Assembly: GCA_027943335.1 (NCBI GenBank)
Contig: BSBK01003557.1
Location: 215,588-279,587, forward strand
Length of the DNA stretch: 64,000 nt
Source: Chamaecyparis obtusa
Lineage: Eukaryota; Streptophyta; Pinopsida; Cupressales; Cupressaceae
Direction: 5' to 3'
The notes beneath the pieces are model-generated. The model did no database searches and had not been told where the DNA came from. It worked only from the letters and a program-made list of their open reading frames with translations. The position numbers and the translations under genes were made by a program. Of the stretch, positions 1-11,900 are shown in pieces (positions within the stretch are counted from its first letter, which is position 1; each line of letters begins with the position of its first letter).

Positions 1-1
1 T

Positions 2-2354
2 AAGGTTGAGAATGAATCTAGACTAAAGATTAAATGTTTGAGATCGAATAGAGGAGGAGAATTGACCTCTGATAGATTCTATGAGTACTATGACGAACAT
101 GGCATAAAGAGACAATTAAGTGCACCTAGAACCCCTCAGCAAAATGGAATTACAGAGAAAAGGAATAGGATCATCCTTGATACATCGTGCACCATTATGA
201 TAGAAGGAAAAGTTGCACACACCTATTGGAGAGGTGCGGTCAATACAACATTCTATACCATCAATAGAATTCAATTGAGGCTAGGCACTGACAAAACACC
301 TTATGAGCTATGGTTTGGTAATGTTCCCACAATAAAATACTTCAGAATCTTTGGAAGCAAGTTGTACATCAAGAGGGATGAAGCAGTAGGCAAGTTTTAT
401 GCAAGAAGTCATGAAGGTATTTTTCTTGGTTACTCTACTAAAAGTAAAGCTTATAGATGTTTCAATTTAAGATTGAAAAAGATAATTGAAAGTGCTCATG
501 TAAAGATTGATGAAAAGTTGATGATTCAAGAAAGATATCATGATTACTCACCCATGATTGAAGAAGAACCTAGACCCTCTACTAGTGAGATAGTTATTGA
601 GGAAATGTTTGATAGTATTTATGTGTTATTCAATGACCCTGAGACAAGTGAAGAAGAAACTCCTAAGGCTAATAAGTCAGCATCACCTAAAGTTCCAAAG
701 TTTACATCAAGAAATCATTCCAAGATAGACATCATTGGAGATCAGAGCGCAAAAGTCTTAACAAGATCCCAAGCAAAGAACTCAGCTAGCAGTGAAGCGA
801 TATGTTTACTATCTCAGATTGAACCCTTAAGTGTTGAAGATGAATGTAATGATTCAGATTGGCATGATGCTTTGAAAGAAAAACTTGATCAGATTGTTAA
901 GAATGACACTTGGGAACTGGTCCCAAGACCTAGTGATAAGAATGTGATTAGAACAAAGTGGATATTTAGAAACAAGATGAATGAAGATGGCACAGTGTTA
1001 AGAAACAAAGAAAGGTTAGTATGTAAAGGATATGTGCAAAGAGAAGGCATTGATTATTCAGACACATTTGCACCTGTGAGTAGATTAGAAGCTATTAAGT
1101 TATTTTTAGCTTATGCTATAGTAAAAAACTTAAAAGTTTATCAGATGGATGTCAAGTTAGCATTCCTGAATGGTAATTTGAAAGTAGTATACATTGAGCA
1201 GCTAGAAGGATTCAACTTATCGGACAAACCTGATATGGTATGCAAACTAAAGAAGGCCCTCTATGGACTTAAGCAAGCCCCTAGAGCATGGTATGAGAGA
1301 CTATATGGATACTTAACAAATATTGGATTCAAGAAAGTAGAAACAGATTGTAATATATTCATTAGAGAGACATCTGAAGGTTTACTACTTGTAGCTATAT
1401 TTGTTGATGACATTATCTTTGGAGGTAATGAAAAACTAAGTGCAAAATTTACCAAAGAAATGCAAGAATGAGTTTGAGATGAGTATGATTGGTCCTATCA
1501 AATAATTTTTTAGACTAAATGTGCAGCAGACAGAAAAAGGAATTTCCATTAATCAATCAAAGTATATGAAAGAGATACTAAAGAAATTCAAGATGGATGA
1601 TTTCAAGCCGGTAGGAACCCCTATGATCATTGGATGCAAGCTTACAAAAGAATATGACTCACAAATAGTAGATATAACATTGTATAAATCTATGATTGGT
1701 AAACTTGTATATCTTACTCATACTAGACTTGATATTTCAAATCCGGTTGGCATAGTTGGAAGATTTGTAGCAGAACCTAATAAAATTCACCTCATGGAAG
1801 TAAACAAAATATTTAGATACTTGCAGGGAACTATAGATTATGGTCTATGGTATCCTAATTTAGAAAATGTTAAGCTTCATGTGTACACTGATGCAGATTG
1901 GGCTAGATGTGTTGATGACAGAAAGAGTACTTCAGGTGGAGTAGTGTTTCTTGGTGATAGACTTGTCACTTGGAAAAGAAAGAAAGAAAATTGTATTTCT
2001 TAGTCAATAGCAGAAGTGAAGTATGTTGCAGAAGCCTTGAATTGTTCTAGAATTGTTTGGATCAAGCAGATGATAAAGGATTTTGGAATTCAGATTGATT
2101 ATTCAATTGTTATTCATTGTGATAACACTAGCACTATCAATATGTCAAAGAACCATGTGATGCATGCAAAGACAAAGAACATTGTGATCAAGTATCACTT
2201 CCTAAGAGAGAAAGTGGTAGAGAAAGAAGTCAAGTTGGACTATGTGAGTACTAAAGATTAGTTGGAAGATATATTCACAAAGCCCTTGCCTAAAGGTACT
2301 TTTGAGTACCTCAGGGAGAAGTTGCGAGTTAGTCCCTTCCCTAATTTTGCTTAG
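2..2354 (+). pseudogene. Copia pol remnant: integrase, reverse transcriptase, RNase H
   Basis: The polyprotein reads from base 2 to a natural stop at 2352-2354. The integrase core shows SAPRTPQQNG, but the usual Asp of SDRGGE reads Asn (SNRGGE), so strand transfer should be lost. The reverse transcriptase has WELVPRP, YQMDVKLAFLNG, ALYGLKQAPRAWY and the catalytic FVDD near 1402. RNase H follows with YTDADWA and HCDN. A one-base frameshift near 1466 moves the frame, and in-frame stops lie at 1503-1505, 2001-2003 and 2259-2261. The last two stand where Copia proteins normally have Gln (CAG to TAG). Identification is secure; the copy cannot make an active Pol. Confidence 0.93.
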
Positions 2355-2717
2355 AAAAAAGGAGGAAAGGCATCAATCCTCTGGGACTGGTGGAAGGTTG
2401 ACTACTCTACCTTAGGAGTAGTACCGATGCTTAAAATGAATGGCTCCCTTTTCCATTGATGTTAAAGGGGGATTATATATAAAGTCTTGAAAAATAGAAG
2501 AAAAAAGAGGAGTAATATACTAAGGGAGAGTAGCCTTCAGATATGACAGCAGTTCAGTTGAGGAAATGGAGAATATTAGAAAATATTGCAGCAGATGAAG
2601 GATTCATCTTTAGGGGAGTTTTGAAGAGGAAATGGAGAATGTTATAAAAGAGATGTTCATTTGGGTTGGTGGTGGTTTTTCATTCCACATGTTGCCATCA
2701 ATGCCAAAGGGGCAGAT
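2355..2717 (+). other. Copia 3' spacer with polypurine tract
   Basis: This stretch between the pol stop and the 3' LTR has no open frame of note. Near its end the purine-rich run AAAGGGGCAGA (2706-2716) sits directly before the LTR and is the likely plus-strand primer. It lies in the context ATGCCAAAGGGG, which is common before the 3' LTR of plant Copia elements of the SIRE/Maximus type. Confidence 0.6.
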
Positions 2718-4012
2718 TCTTGGAGATTTGCCAGTAGGCCAGTACTGATTGTATGTTTGTCATTGATGACAACATATGAAAAGTAGCATGCGTAGAAGTC
2801 TTATGTAGTAAGCTTTCTGTATATGTAGCATTGACATGATATTAGCATGATATCATGGGCACAGAGGTTAACTGTTAGTACAGATAGTTATATAGCAGCT
2901 TGTGTCAGTAGTATTCCTGACAGAGTATCATACATTATTCTGTGTATGGTTGTCCGTACAGTTATCATGGAGCCTTGCACACTTGGATTTATGTTGAAGA
3001 CATGTTAGTGATGTTTTAGTTATGGATGCATAGTCTGTTGATGAGTAGAAGTGAAGTTATGCAGTCACTATTCACCAGCAGCAGTTTCCTGTGTTCATTC
3101 AGAAGAGCTGACAGAGATTTTATTGGTTATGTAGTTGCACCTATCTTGTGGGTATATACCCTTGGATTTAAGCTTAAAGGATAGTTATTGATATTTAGTT
3201 AAGAGCACATGAGTTAATTCAGCCTGCAGAGAAAGTTCCAATTGTTTTGGTAGAGCCGACAATGTGTAGCATGCGTCTACAATTATCTTATTAGACAAGT
3301 CCTAGATTGTGTTGCGTGCATAATAGAAACGACAAAATGTTTGGTGGAGTTTTTTATGGTTTCTCTAATATGATTTCAAGGTGGTTATAATAGGCCAAAT
3401 TGATTATATCATTTGGAGGAAAGATATTTATAGGAAGTCATTTGTGATTGTTGAAGTGTGGTTCATGGTTGATTAAGTTGAGCAGAGCAGAGTGTGCAAA
3501 GTGTTGAGCCATCATAAGAAGGTTTATGTGACCAAGTAAAATACTTGTGCTATTCATTGGAACTGATCCAGATAGCAAGTCAAAGTGCAGTTCACCAAGA
3601 TCCAGATATAGTGTGTATCTTTTATTCAGAACGTTGTAGCCTTCACCCATTTGAGTGGTGAGCTCTCGGATAGTGTATTCTCTCCCCTAACAGGGACAAT
3701 TATAAAAGACTCCTAACAGGGTCTGACCCTTGACCAGGTCTACTGTACTAAATATATTGTAAAGAAACTTCTAATAGTGTTAAGGATCTTCTAACAAGGA
3801 TCATAATACTCTAGTGCAAAATATTAGTGGGTGTGAATTCCCACCGGGGTTTTTACCTATTTGGGTTTCCCCGTAACCAAAATATTGGTGTTGTGTTCTT
3901 TCATTGTGTTTATGCTTATGTTTAAGTATACTTAATTGGATAAAGAATTGAATCTTGTAGATAACTGATTCACCCCCCCCTCTCAGTTATCTCTTAGGGA
4001 CTGTTCCTAACA
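2718..4012 (+). repeat. 3' LTR of the Copia element
   Basis: The left edge follows the polypurine tract and reads TCTTGG, probably a decayed TGTTGG. The right edge is CCTAACA, so the ends form an imperfect inverted repeat. Length is about 1,295 bp. The region contains no gene. Near the right end are a C-run and the CTCAGTTATCTC stretch. The 5' LTR is outside the window, so the edges rest on the tract and terminal motifs only. Confidence 0.7.
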
Positions 4013-4689
4013 AGAATGTGGGTAGATGCATTGAATCACCACTTCCATTCTATTTTGATGAAGGGGAACTATGTTATAAAATTTCAAGGCATGAAATTTT
4101 ATAACCGTACATATATTTTATCAATATAACTATACACCAGAAGAGTACCCATATGCCTTGGTTGTTATTGATCTATGAAAGGTTTTGGTTTGCCTTTCCC
4201 AATTGAGGTATCATCCTAAGATTCAAAAGGACCAAGGTAATAATAAGTCTTGAACATAAATGCATGATTTTGGATCCTCAAGTAGGAGTTGTGATGCAAA
4301 GGAAGAAAACTTATATGAGTTTACCCACATAAGGATAATGGTTTCATTCATCTTTCTTTCAAGTGCTATTGGGTACTTTCCTTGGCCTCTAGGCTTGGGA
4401 ATACTATAGGGGTTGAACCAAAATTATGAAGGAAATAAGGACACATAGAACAATAGGTTTGGGGACTTGGATTTATGTTCAATCCTTAGTAATGGTTTGA
4501 GGAACTAATTACTAGATGAGTGACTACAATACCCTAGTTTGCATTATTATATGATCTTGTTTAATTTGTGTTCATTTCATGCAAAGATACATGTAAAGGA
4601 AAATAAATTTTTGCATCTAAAGATTACATGTATATATATGAAAAATAACTTGTATATACTATACAAGGAAAATAACTTTCATAAGAAAA
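4013..4689. other. Unassigned flank of the Copia LTR
   Basis: No gene is visible. Bases 4021-4063 are nearly the reverse complement of 5605-5650 (both contain GATGCATTGAATCACCA on one strand or the other), so this flank forms a diverged inverted repeat across about 1.6 kb. Confidence 0.4.
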
Positions 4690-5955
4690 TGAAAGATTAC
4701 AAGAATACATAAGAGGATGAACATAAATAATAAGGGTGCTAGACATTGTTTGAAGTGGTGAATTTTTTATCTGGGTATGAATCTAGTGTGCCCCTGTGTG
4801 ATCTAGAACCTGCAAAGAAAAGAGATATGGGGGTTAGATAAAAAAATATCTAAGAAATGAATGGCATCCTATTACTGATCATCATCTACAATTATGCATT
4901 TGCATAGTCAAGCCATACAATTCTAAAAGAAAAACCATGCTACAGGACATGTGCACTCAGAAGAATGTTGCAGAGAGTAAATGGTTGCATTTATGTCTGC
5001 ATGAACACCTGGTGAGTCACTATTGTGACTACATCATTCAAATAGTGCAACAACAACACTAGATGTTGTTGTTTCATCTGGTGTTGTTGTGACATCATTT
5101 CCAAATGATGCACCCATAACAGTCACACACCATGCCCATCAACACAAGGCAGTCATGAGAAAGCATGAGTAAGGAATGTAAGGGGCATACATCATCATCA
5201 AATAAGAGGAGAAAAACATCAAATCTTCATATTAAGGGAGGAGTACATCATTGATTTCAAGTAAAGATCATAACATCACAACATGGTTGGCAGCCCCAAG
5301 GAGGCCCCATTGCATGCAGTGAGTAAGCTACATAAAAAAAAAGAGGTACACAAATCTGCAACATCTATACATTAATGCTATGGCATGTAGTATATTTGAA
5401 TCTGCATTTTAAAGGATAAGTAAGAAAGCTGCATGATGCTAGTGAAATTAACAAAGGTACAGATCTAATGAAGTAATGAAGCTACCCACATTCTATGTGC
5501 TTTGAGCCAATGAAATTTTATCATCATGATAAAGTAATAATTCATTAAATGTCTTACTTATGTCCCTATTTGATTGGATGGTGCTCTGTTTGTTATATTG
5601 TTTCTATCAAAATAGAATGGCAATGGTGATTCAATGCATCTACAGCCTCAACAACATGGTGACATCAATCCAATAATAGAAAATACATTACAAATGCCAA
5701 GCTCACAGTCTCAATGTAATAAACAATGTATAAAACAATATATGGTGCACAACAACAACAAGCATGCAATGACAACAATAACATTGCATGATGCACGAGC
5801 CCAAATTTAAAATAGTAAGTGTATTAATGTATGATCTAATAGCATAAACCTCATTGATCATTACCTTTCACTCCTCCATCATTATAGAAGAGATAACTAC
5901 CTACAACTATATTTCATAATTCCTCCTTTGAAGTATATATATATCAAGTATAATT
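4690..5955. repeat. Diverged direct repeat, left copy
   Basis: Two blocks here match the far side of the CACTA element. Bases 4700-4980 resemble 39500-39770 (shared GGATGAACATAAATAAT and ACATGTGCACTCAG). Bases 5640-5935 resemble 39900-40143 (shared AAATACATTACAAATGCCAA and GAAGAGATAACTACCTACAA). The right copy lacks several hundred bases between the blocks. No coding frame is seen. They could be the LTRs or a tandem duplication of an older element into which the CACTA transposon jumped. Confidence 0.7.
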
Positions 5956-6056
5956 ATGAGTTTACATCATATATTTAGTCTTAATTAAATCTTACAAAAC
6001 AACATAAAACTAACCCAAAATACTTTGTCTTAATAAAATATTATAAAACAACATAC

Positions 6057-6396
6057 ATTGTGTGAAGTGTTTGATCTCTCTTTATTTTTTTTGTTGTTGA
6101 TATTCACTATGTGGTACTCCCCGTTTATGATCATTTCATGAGGAAATGTCTTGATGGCTCATGGGCTGCAAGCTAGGACATCATGCATTGTTTATGAGAT
6201 CACTATTTGAGCACCAACCAATCAAATAGGAACATGAGGTGCTCAAACAGTGAGCTCATAAACAATGCATGATGCCCTAGCTTGCAGCTCGTGAGCCATC
6301 AAGACATTTCCTCATGAAATGATCATAAACGGGGAGTACCACATAGTGAATATCAACAAAAAAACAAATAAAGAGAGATCAAACACTTCACACAAT
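6057..6396. repeat. Long palindrome: 159-bp arms, 22-bp loop
   Basis: The left arm 6057-6215 and right arm 6238-6396 are reverse complements with about seven mismatches by eye. A transcript would fold into a very long hairpin. The similarity continues outward: 5985-6056 matches the reverse complement of DNA near 6665-6745. The right arm belongs to the repeat family that also occupies 6480-7060 and 62520-63262. Confidence 0.85.
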
Positions 6397-7060
6397 TCCT
6401 TGAAAATAATAGCGATAATGCCCTAGCTCTCAAAGCTCGTGGGTCATCAAGCATTCCAAATGAAAAGATGTAAACAATGCCAGTATTAAACAGTGAGCTC
6501 ATGAACAATGTATGATGCCCTAGCTTGCAACTTTTGATCCATCAAGACATTTCCTCATGAAATGATCATAAATGGGGAGTACCATATAGCTAGTGAATAT
6601 CAACAGCAAAACAAATAAATAGAGATCAAATACTTCACACAATATATGTTATTTTATAAGATTTTATTAAGACTAAATATATTGTTTTATTAAGATTTTA
6701 TTAAGACAAAGTATTTTGGGTTAGTTTTATGTTGTTTTATAAGATATTTATTAAGACTAAATATATAATGTAAACTCAATATAACAAACAAAGCATCGGC
6801 CAATCAAATAGGGACATGAGGTGCTCAAACAGTGAGCTCATAAACAATGTATGATGCCTTAGCTTGCAGCCCACGAGCCATCAAGATATTTCCTCATGAA
6901 ATGATCATAAACAGGGAGTACCACATAGTGAATGTCAAGAATGAAAAAAATAAAGAGAGATCAAACACTTCACACAATGCCTTGAAGGTAATAGCAATGA
7001 TGCCCTAGCTCTCAAAGCTCATGGTTCATCAAGCATTCCAAATGCTAAGATGTAAACTAT
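6238..7060. repeat. Repeat family R1, left cluster
   Basis: A unit of about 245 bp recurs. Markers are GTGAGCTCATAAACAATG, GATGCCCTAGCTTGCAGC, CATTTCCTCATGAAATGATC and GAGAGATCAAACACTTCACA. Copies begin near 6245, 6490 and 6830, and a partial one lies at 7210-7290. There is no coding capacity. The same unit occurs at 62520-63262, so it is a dispersed family that also expands in tandem. Confidence 0.8.
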
Positions 7061-7077
7061 GTCATCTAGACATGTGT

Positions 7078-7153
7078 ACTGTGAGCTTTCCTACAACAAA
7101 TGGACTTGTGATGATTTTCACAATAGTACATGTGTTATAGGAAAGCTCAAAGT
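7078..7153. other. Short hairpin, related to 27334-27425
   Basis: GAGCTTTCCTACAAC at 7083-7097 pairs with GTTATAGGAAAGCTC at 7134-7148, and pairing extends a few bases outward. The loop region contains ATGGACTTGTGATGAT and CACAATAGTACATGTGTT, shared with the hairpin at 27334-27425. It could be a tiny MITE or a small-RNA precursor; nothing here decides between them. Confidence 0.6.
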
Positions 7154-7311
7154 ACTGCTTAGGAAAAGATGAATGTTCATCACCTGTGCATATCAGAGTT
7201 GATCAGAGAAGGTATATGCACAACAAAAAAAATAAAGAGAGATCAAACACTTCACACAATGCCTTGAAGGTAATAGAAATGATCAAACACTTTAAAATAG
7301 GGACATCAGTA

Positions 7312-7328
7312 CACTAGTAAATTTTACC
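7312..7328 (+). repeat. CACTA left terminal inverted repeat
   Basis: CACTAGTAAATTTTACC pairs with the right terminus with two mismatches. It is the 3' end relative to the transposase genes. It is preceded by GTA, repeated after the right end. Confidence 0.92.
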
Positions 7329-7765
7329 CTATTTTTTGACAAAAATTAGTCAAATTTTCTACACAAATTGGTCGAAAAGATGACTAAAACTTGGTCGATA
7401 TTTTTTCATCAATAATTCTACAGGGAAAATCATCGTCAAAATTTCAAACCTACAAGTGGTCAAATTATCGACTAAATCAATCCCTTGGAACTGGAAGAAT
7501 AAGTCAAACTTTGGTCGGCATGGTCGTCAAAATTGAGACCAACATTCCACCAAACTTTTTCAAAATTGACATCGAATGCATAGCATTCTCATCGATTCTA
7601 CTAGTGTAAAAGTCAAAATTGAGACCATCGGTTAGTCAAAATATCCACCAAAGTTTGATGAAGGGGTTGTCGAATGCATAACATTCTCATCAAACATAGT
7701 AATGTGTAAAGGTCAAAAAATTGACCAATACTAAATTTTGGTTAAAAAAAAATGTGACCAGAAAT
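7329..7765. repeat. CACTA left subterminal repeat region
   Basis: Short motifs recur in both orientations: TTGGTCG, GTCAAAATTGA, GACCAA and AATGCATARCATTCTCATC (twice, near 7574 and 7672). CTACTAGTG at 7598-7606 is an internal copy of the terminal sequence. Such arrays are where CACTA accessory proteins are known to bind; function here is inferred from position and repetition. Confidence 0.75.
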
Positions 7766-7907
7766 GTGACATTTAGAAGATGGCATTGTTGACAATTTGA
7801 ATTGGCAGGTTTGGGAGAAAGGCCTTGAAGACTAGGAATCCTAGGCACATGATGGGGAGCTTGACTTAGATGCATTTTCTCAAAAGAAGGGTCCCATGGA
7901 AGAGTAG

Positions 7908-8481
7908 GAACCACCTCTTGAGATGTCGATGTCATTATTACCTTTCCAAAAGGAGTGGCTAGCTTGGAGTCTAAAGTAAGAATAATATGAATTTAAAGGT
8001 GGCATGCTTGCAGATGAAATGGGAATGCGAAAAACAATTCAAGCAATATCCCTTTTTCTATGTAATAGTGACCTGCGACTGAAGGCACCTCTTACTGTGA
8101 ACTCATCTAAGGTGTCAAACATTGAAGTGGGGTCTATTAGAAAATCTAAGGTTCTACCTCATATTAAAACCACACTTGTTGTTTGTCTAATGGTAGTAGT
8201 TATCCAATGGAGAAATGAGATTGCAAGGTTCACAAGTGAAGGAAGCACTAAAGTTCTGGTTTATCATGGTGCTAATAGATGTAAAGATATTATAGAATTT
8301 TATGATTATGATATTGTTTTGACAACATATAACATTATTGAGTCAGAGCATAAAAAAAATGATGCCTAGAAAGGAGAGGTGTCAATGGTGTTGTAGATTG
8401 TTTTATTCAAAATGATTGGGCATACACCAGTGTTAATTTTGTGCACCTTTTGCTATGAAATCTGAAAAGCAATCCAAAAAA
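7908..8481 (+). pseudogene. Captured RAD16-like SNF2 helicase fragment
   Basis: The family comprises SNF2 ATPases of the RAD16/RAD5 type that act in nucleotide-excision repair and chromatin remodelling. Reading from 7908, the frame gives FQKEWLAW, then the Walker A region ADEMGMRKTIQAIS (normal GMGKT, so a key Gly is Arg). It continues with VVIQWRNEIARFTSEGSTKV, VYHGANR and YDIVLTTYNIIE. Stops lie at 7977 and 7983. A shift in the A-run at 8352-8359 moves the frame, after which RCQWCCRLFY and EKQSKK match the zinc-binding insert found after the first helicase motifs in plant members. Only about 190 of some 900 residues are present. It lies just inside the CACTA left end, so I read it as host sequence picked up by the transposon. 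Confidence 0.85.
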
Positions 8482-11400
8482 TTTTAAAAGCTATCTCCAC
8501 AAGCAACTATCAAATTTGCAAACTGCACTAAAACTATTAGTATTGGGAATGCAAAACAACTATAAGATCATATAGAGAAAAAATTGCGCTAAAGAGTTCA
8601 AGAAGATTAACATATGTAAAAGATGATATCATTATTACCTATTGGTAGCCAACCAAAGTAGAAAAAAAGTAAATAATGTCAAAATCTAACCATTGGTTAG
8701 ATTTAAGGAGCCAATGTGGACTGTGTTCTTTCATTTATGTCCTCCTTGGGCTTTGATAAGGATATTGAGCTAATTCAGTTTATTTGTATGATAATCATGA
8801 ACTTAAAGGTTCTGGTATTCATATAATATGTTTACAATCCACATAGATATATATAAATGTCCAGTTGGCATACATTATAAATTAAAATTTATTCTAGCAA
8901 AGTCTACACATTGAAGGATAGCATGCCTCATGTCTAAGAAAAAGTAAGTAAACCATTGAAGTCAAAAATTTTGCACTAACAAATAAAATTTGAAAAAATA
9001 ATGTCAAGAAAATGTATGGGTTAATTAAAATACCTTAAATCTACCTATAGTGCCTACATTTAAAACAACATATGGTTTTAGTGCCTACACTGAAGCATAA
9101 GTCACCAGAGCTGCACTTACTGTTCCAACACTATCAACACTTGCACCATGGAATAGAAAGATGATAGGTTAAAGACATATTTTAAAACAAAGCATAATAA
9201 TAATAATAGGAATCTAAACATTACAATGCTCACAAACTAAAATACTAAAGAATTATCCTCTGAGTACAATCCATACAAAGCATACTCTTCACAATAATAA
9301 TGAATCTATAGTCCATGTTATACAATATACAAAACTGCCTTTTAATAATCAAGACTCATACACCACAATCTCTTGATCACAGATCATATATCAAAATACA
9401 TACTGTAGAAAAAATAATACACTTATTACAGCATCAAACTTATTTTCCAAACACGAGAATAACACACTTCATACACAAAGATGCTCAACTCTTCTCAGAG
9501 ACATATACTTACAATACTTGACAAAAACAACTATATTATTCATGCAAACAAATGAATAGACTTCTCCTTGCTGAATACCAAAAGTCATCACCGTTACCCA
9601 TCATGAATTGACAACAATTACAATGAATAGTCAATTTGGATTCTCCAGCGACATGTTTTCATGAGCCGAAAATGGAAGCTCATAATATCTCACGGAAAAT
9701 CCACCTCAGCTAAAATTCTTAACAACACTTGATTATTGTCTTCATAAACATGAATGGTTTCCCCATAAACACCAAGCAATGACGGTTACCAAAGACACCT
9801 GACAATGGTAGAATATGAACCAACATCATTAATCAAAGAAACAACAAACTCATAAATGAATCGATGATAAACATAACTGATGCAAGAGCTTTCAATGCCG
9901 ACAATGAAATTACGTATGCAAGAGGATACCAAATCGTAATATGCCAAATAAACATAAAGCCAAGTAGTCACGGTGCCATAATAAGGCCTCTAACACACAA
10001 TGTCGACTATGCGATACACAACATAGAAAACTTGATGTCAAACATAAGAAGAGTCCATAAATCTCTCTCCCAGCTACCAATACATTAACAGGGGACTCAC
10101 CTCCCAAAGTAATGAAAATCTTGCATCAATGAGGTATTTAGGTTGGATCATGATCAATTATGCACTAAGATGATTCAAATAACCTTGTTGCCCACCCAGA
10201 TTCATTATCCTTACCACACTGAACCCATTAATTTGTGATCATTTTGATCTTGAAATAGGTGCAGGGTTAATCCCTCATCTGCACTTAGGTCTGCATTTGA
10301 GGTTCATCAAGCTTACCTCTCTCATTCGCCTGTTCAGATTTCTTGTGCAAGTTGGAATGCAATTAAGAAATATGCACCCAAATAAATGTACCTGAAAGAG
10401 GACATTACTAGGTTCCACTCCTTAAAAATGGATGGACATCGAAAATTAAAGAGAGCCTAATAGGGACAAATGAACCTCCAAAACCTATGAAATGAACTAG
10501 GCAGTAAGAATTTTGTTGCTTCCCTTCCAATTTCAACAAATATGGAACATATTTTTATCCCTCGCCACTTAAGTATATAAAAATGATCTTATTTTCATCA
10601 ATATTCATTGCAATAGCAGGCATATATTTTATACCTAATTTGCTAAACCATGGAGAGGCCCTGCTAAGCCATTCATACTAGTTGCAAATGCAAGATATGG
10701 ATCTACTAGTGGACTCCCAACCTAGAAACCAATTCATCAAGAAGAATGTCAATAATAAATAGATACAAATAAGACATAAACATTAATCAGTAATGCACAA
10801 ATAATGTTTGAAGGAATATCACTTCACTATCACCAACACACTACATATGAAATGATATCCCCTTATTTTTGCAAGGAACCTGCTTTCACAAATTGTACCT
10901 TCTTATCTTGGTGCATTGTTCTTACTATAAAATAAGTTGCCAAAACAACTATTACAAACCTACAAGTTATGACCTTGATCCTTGAAACTTACCCATTAGT
11001 CAACATTCTAGCTTGAGTGCTAGAAGATCACATTGGACTCAATTATTCTTATAATTGTTTTGAAACTTTATTTGGCTTACCTATTAGTCAATATCCAAGT
11101 GTAATGAGCTATAATTCTTGGGGAAAGCCTCACCTTGATCATTAGACTTACCTCTATGTTACAAAACTACCCTCAATTTCAATATTGCAGGCCATTTCCA
11201 GATCACTCTTCTAGTTGAAGTTGTTGAAAGTATGTGAATTGGAGACTATTGACCACATTTTCACTCTTAGTGCTATCATCAAAAGGGCTAATTATTTGTC
11301 TTCTAAAGTCTTTTGTTATCATTGGCCCCATCCTGCAACAGCTATTGCTTGATGAATATGGAGCATTGGTATTTTTGACACTCTAATTATGGCCATTATT

Positions 11401-11858
11401 AGACTCCATGAGATAGTTGTTGCACAATTCAGGAGTCCTAATGGCCTCTCAGACATTTCCCAAAGAACTATTGAACTTAAGCAAGGTTGATTACATGCAA
11501 AATGAAAAAGACTAAGATCACAAAGTTCAAGTAAGGGCTAAAAGAGGTGAAAATACACAATGTAAACATGACAAATCCTACTCACTAAATATTCCTATAG
11601 AGGAGAGAAAAAAGAGAAATGAAGAATTAAGGCTTCACAAGACTATAAGCATAATAAGGGCTACAAAAGAATGCAACCATGTCAAGTGCGAAGGTACCTC
11701 ATAAGAGACAATTCTCTAAGGAAATTTAGCATTATCAAAGGAAAATCCTAAAGGAAATTATAGCATAGAAAACTCTCATAAAAAATTACTCTGCTAGAAA
11801 TAGCCTCCAAATTGGGGGGAAACAACATTCACGTTTCCACCAAGGTCCTATGAGGGGA
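8482..11858. other. Unassigned AT-rich CACTA interior
   Basis: I see no gene I can name. The ORFs here are short and overlap on both strands, as expected by chance. On the minus strand 9045-9170 reads as a short protein-like stretch (LFHGASVDSVGTVSAALVTY) that might be another captured exon, but I do not recognise it. Confidence 0.4.
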
Positions 11859-11900
11859 TGTTAGAATTGTGGGAAAGATCATTATGCTAGAAATTTCCTT
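11859..11900 (+). pseudogene. Possible gag zinc-knuckle remnant
   Basis: One frame reads C-stop-NCGKDHYARNF, which resembles the retroviral-type CX2CX4HX4C knuckle with its first spacer broken by TAG and its last Cys changed to Phe. It may mark an old, very decayed retrotransposon gag between about 11.2 and 12.6 kb, but no protease or reverse transcriptase motif was found nearby. Confidence is low because the match is short. Confidence 0.35.

Larger units (their letters stand above)
2..4012 (+). mobile_element. Ty1/Copia LTR retrotransposon, 3' portion
   Basis: This is the right-hand part of a Copia element whose 5' LTR, gag, protease and early integrase lie outside the window. The order integrase, reverse transcriptase, RNase H, non-coding spacer, polypurine tract and 3' LTR is the Copia order, which separates it from the Gypsy elements further right. 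The 3' LTR ends in CCTAACA at 4012 and the next five bases are AGAAT, so AGAAT should also flank the unseen 5' LTR. Stops, a frameshift and a changed catalytic residue show that this copy is dead. Overall type is certain; the family within Copia is not. Confidence 0.93.

Noticed and set aside
6180..7060. Possible CRISPR array
   Set aside because: Repeats are about 245 bp, tandem without unique spacers of fixed length, and the DNA is plant nuclear.
9315..10107. Several overlapping 60-75 codon frames on both strands
   Set aside because: No shared frame, no splice signals and no protein motif; consistent with chance.
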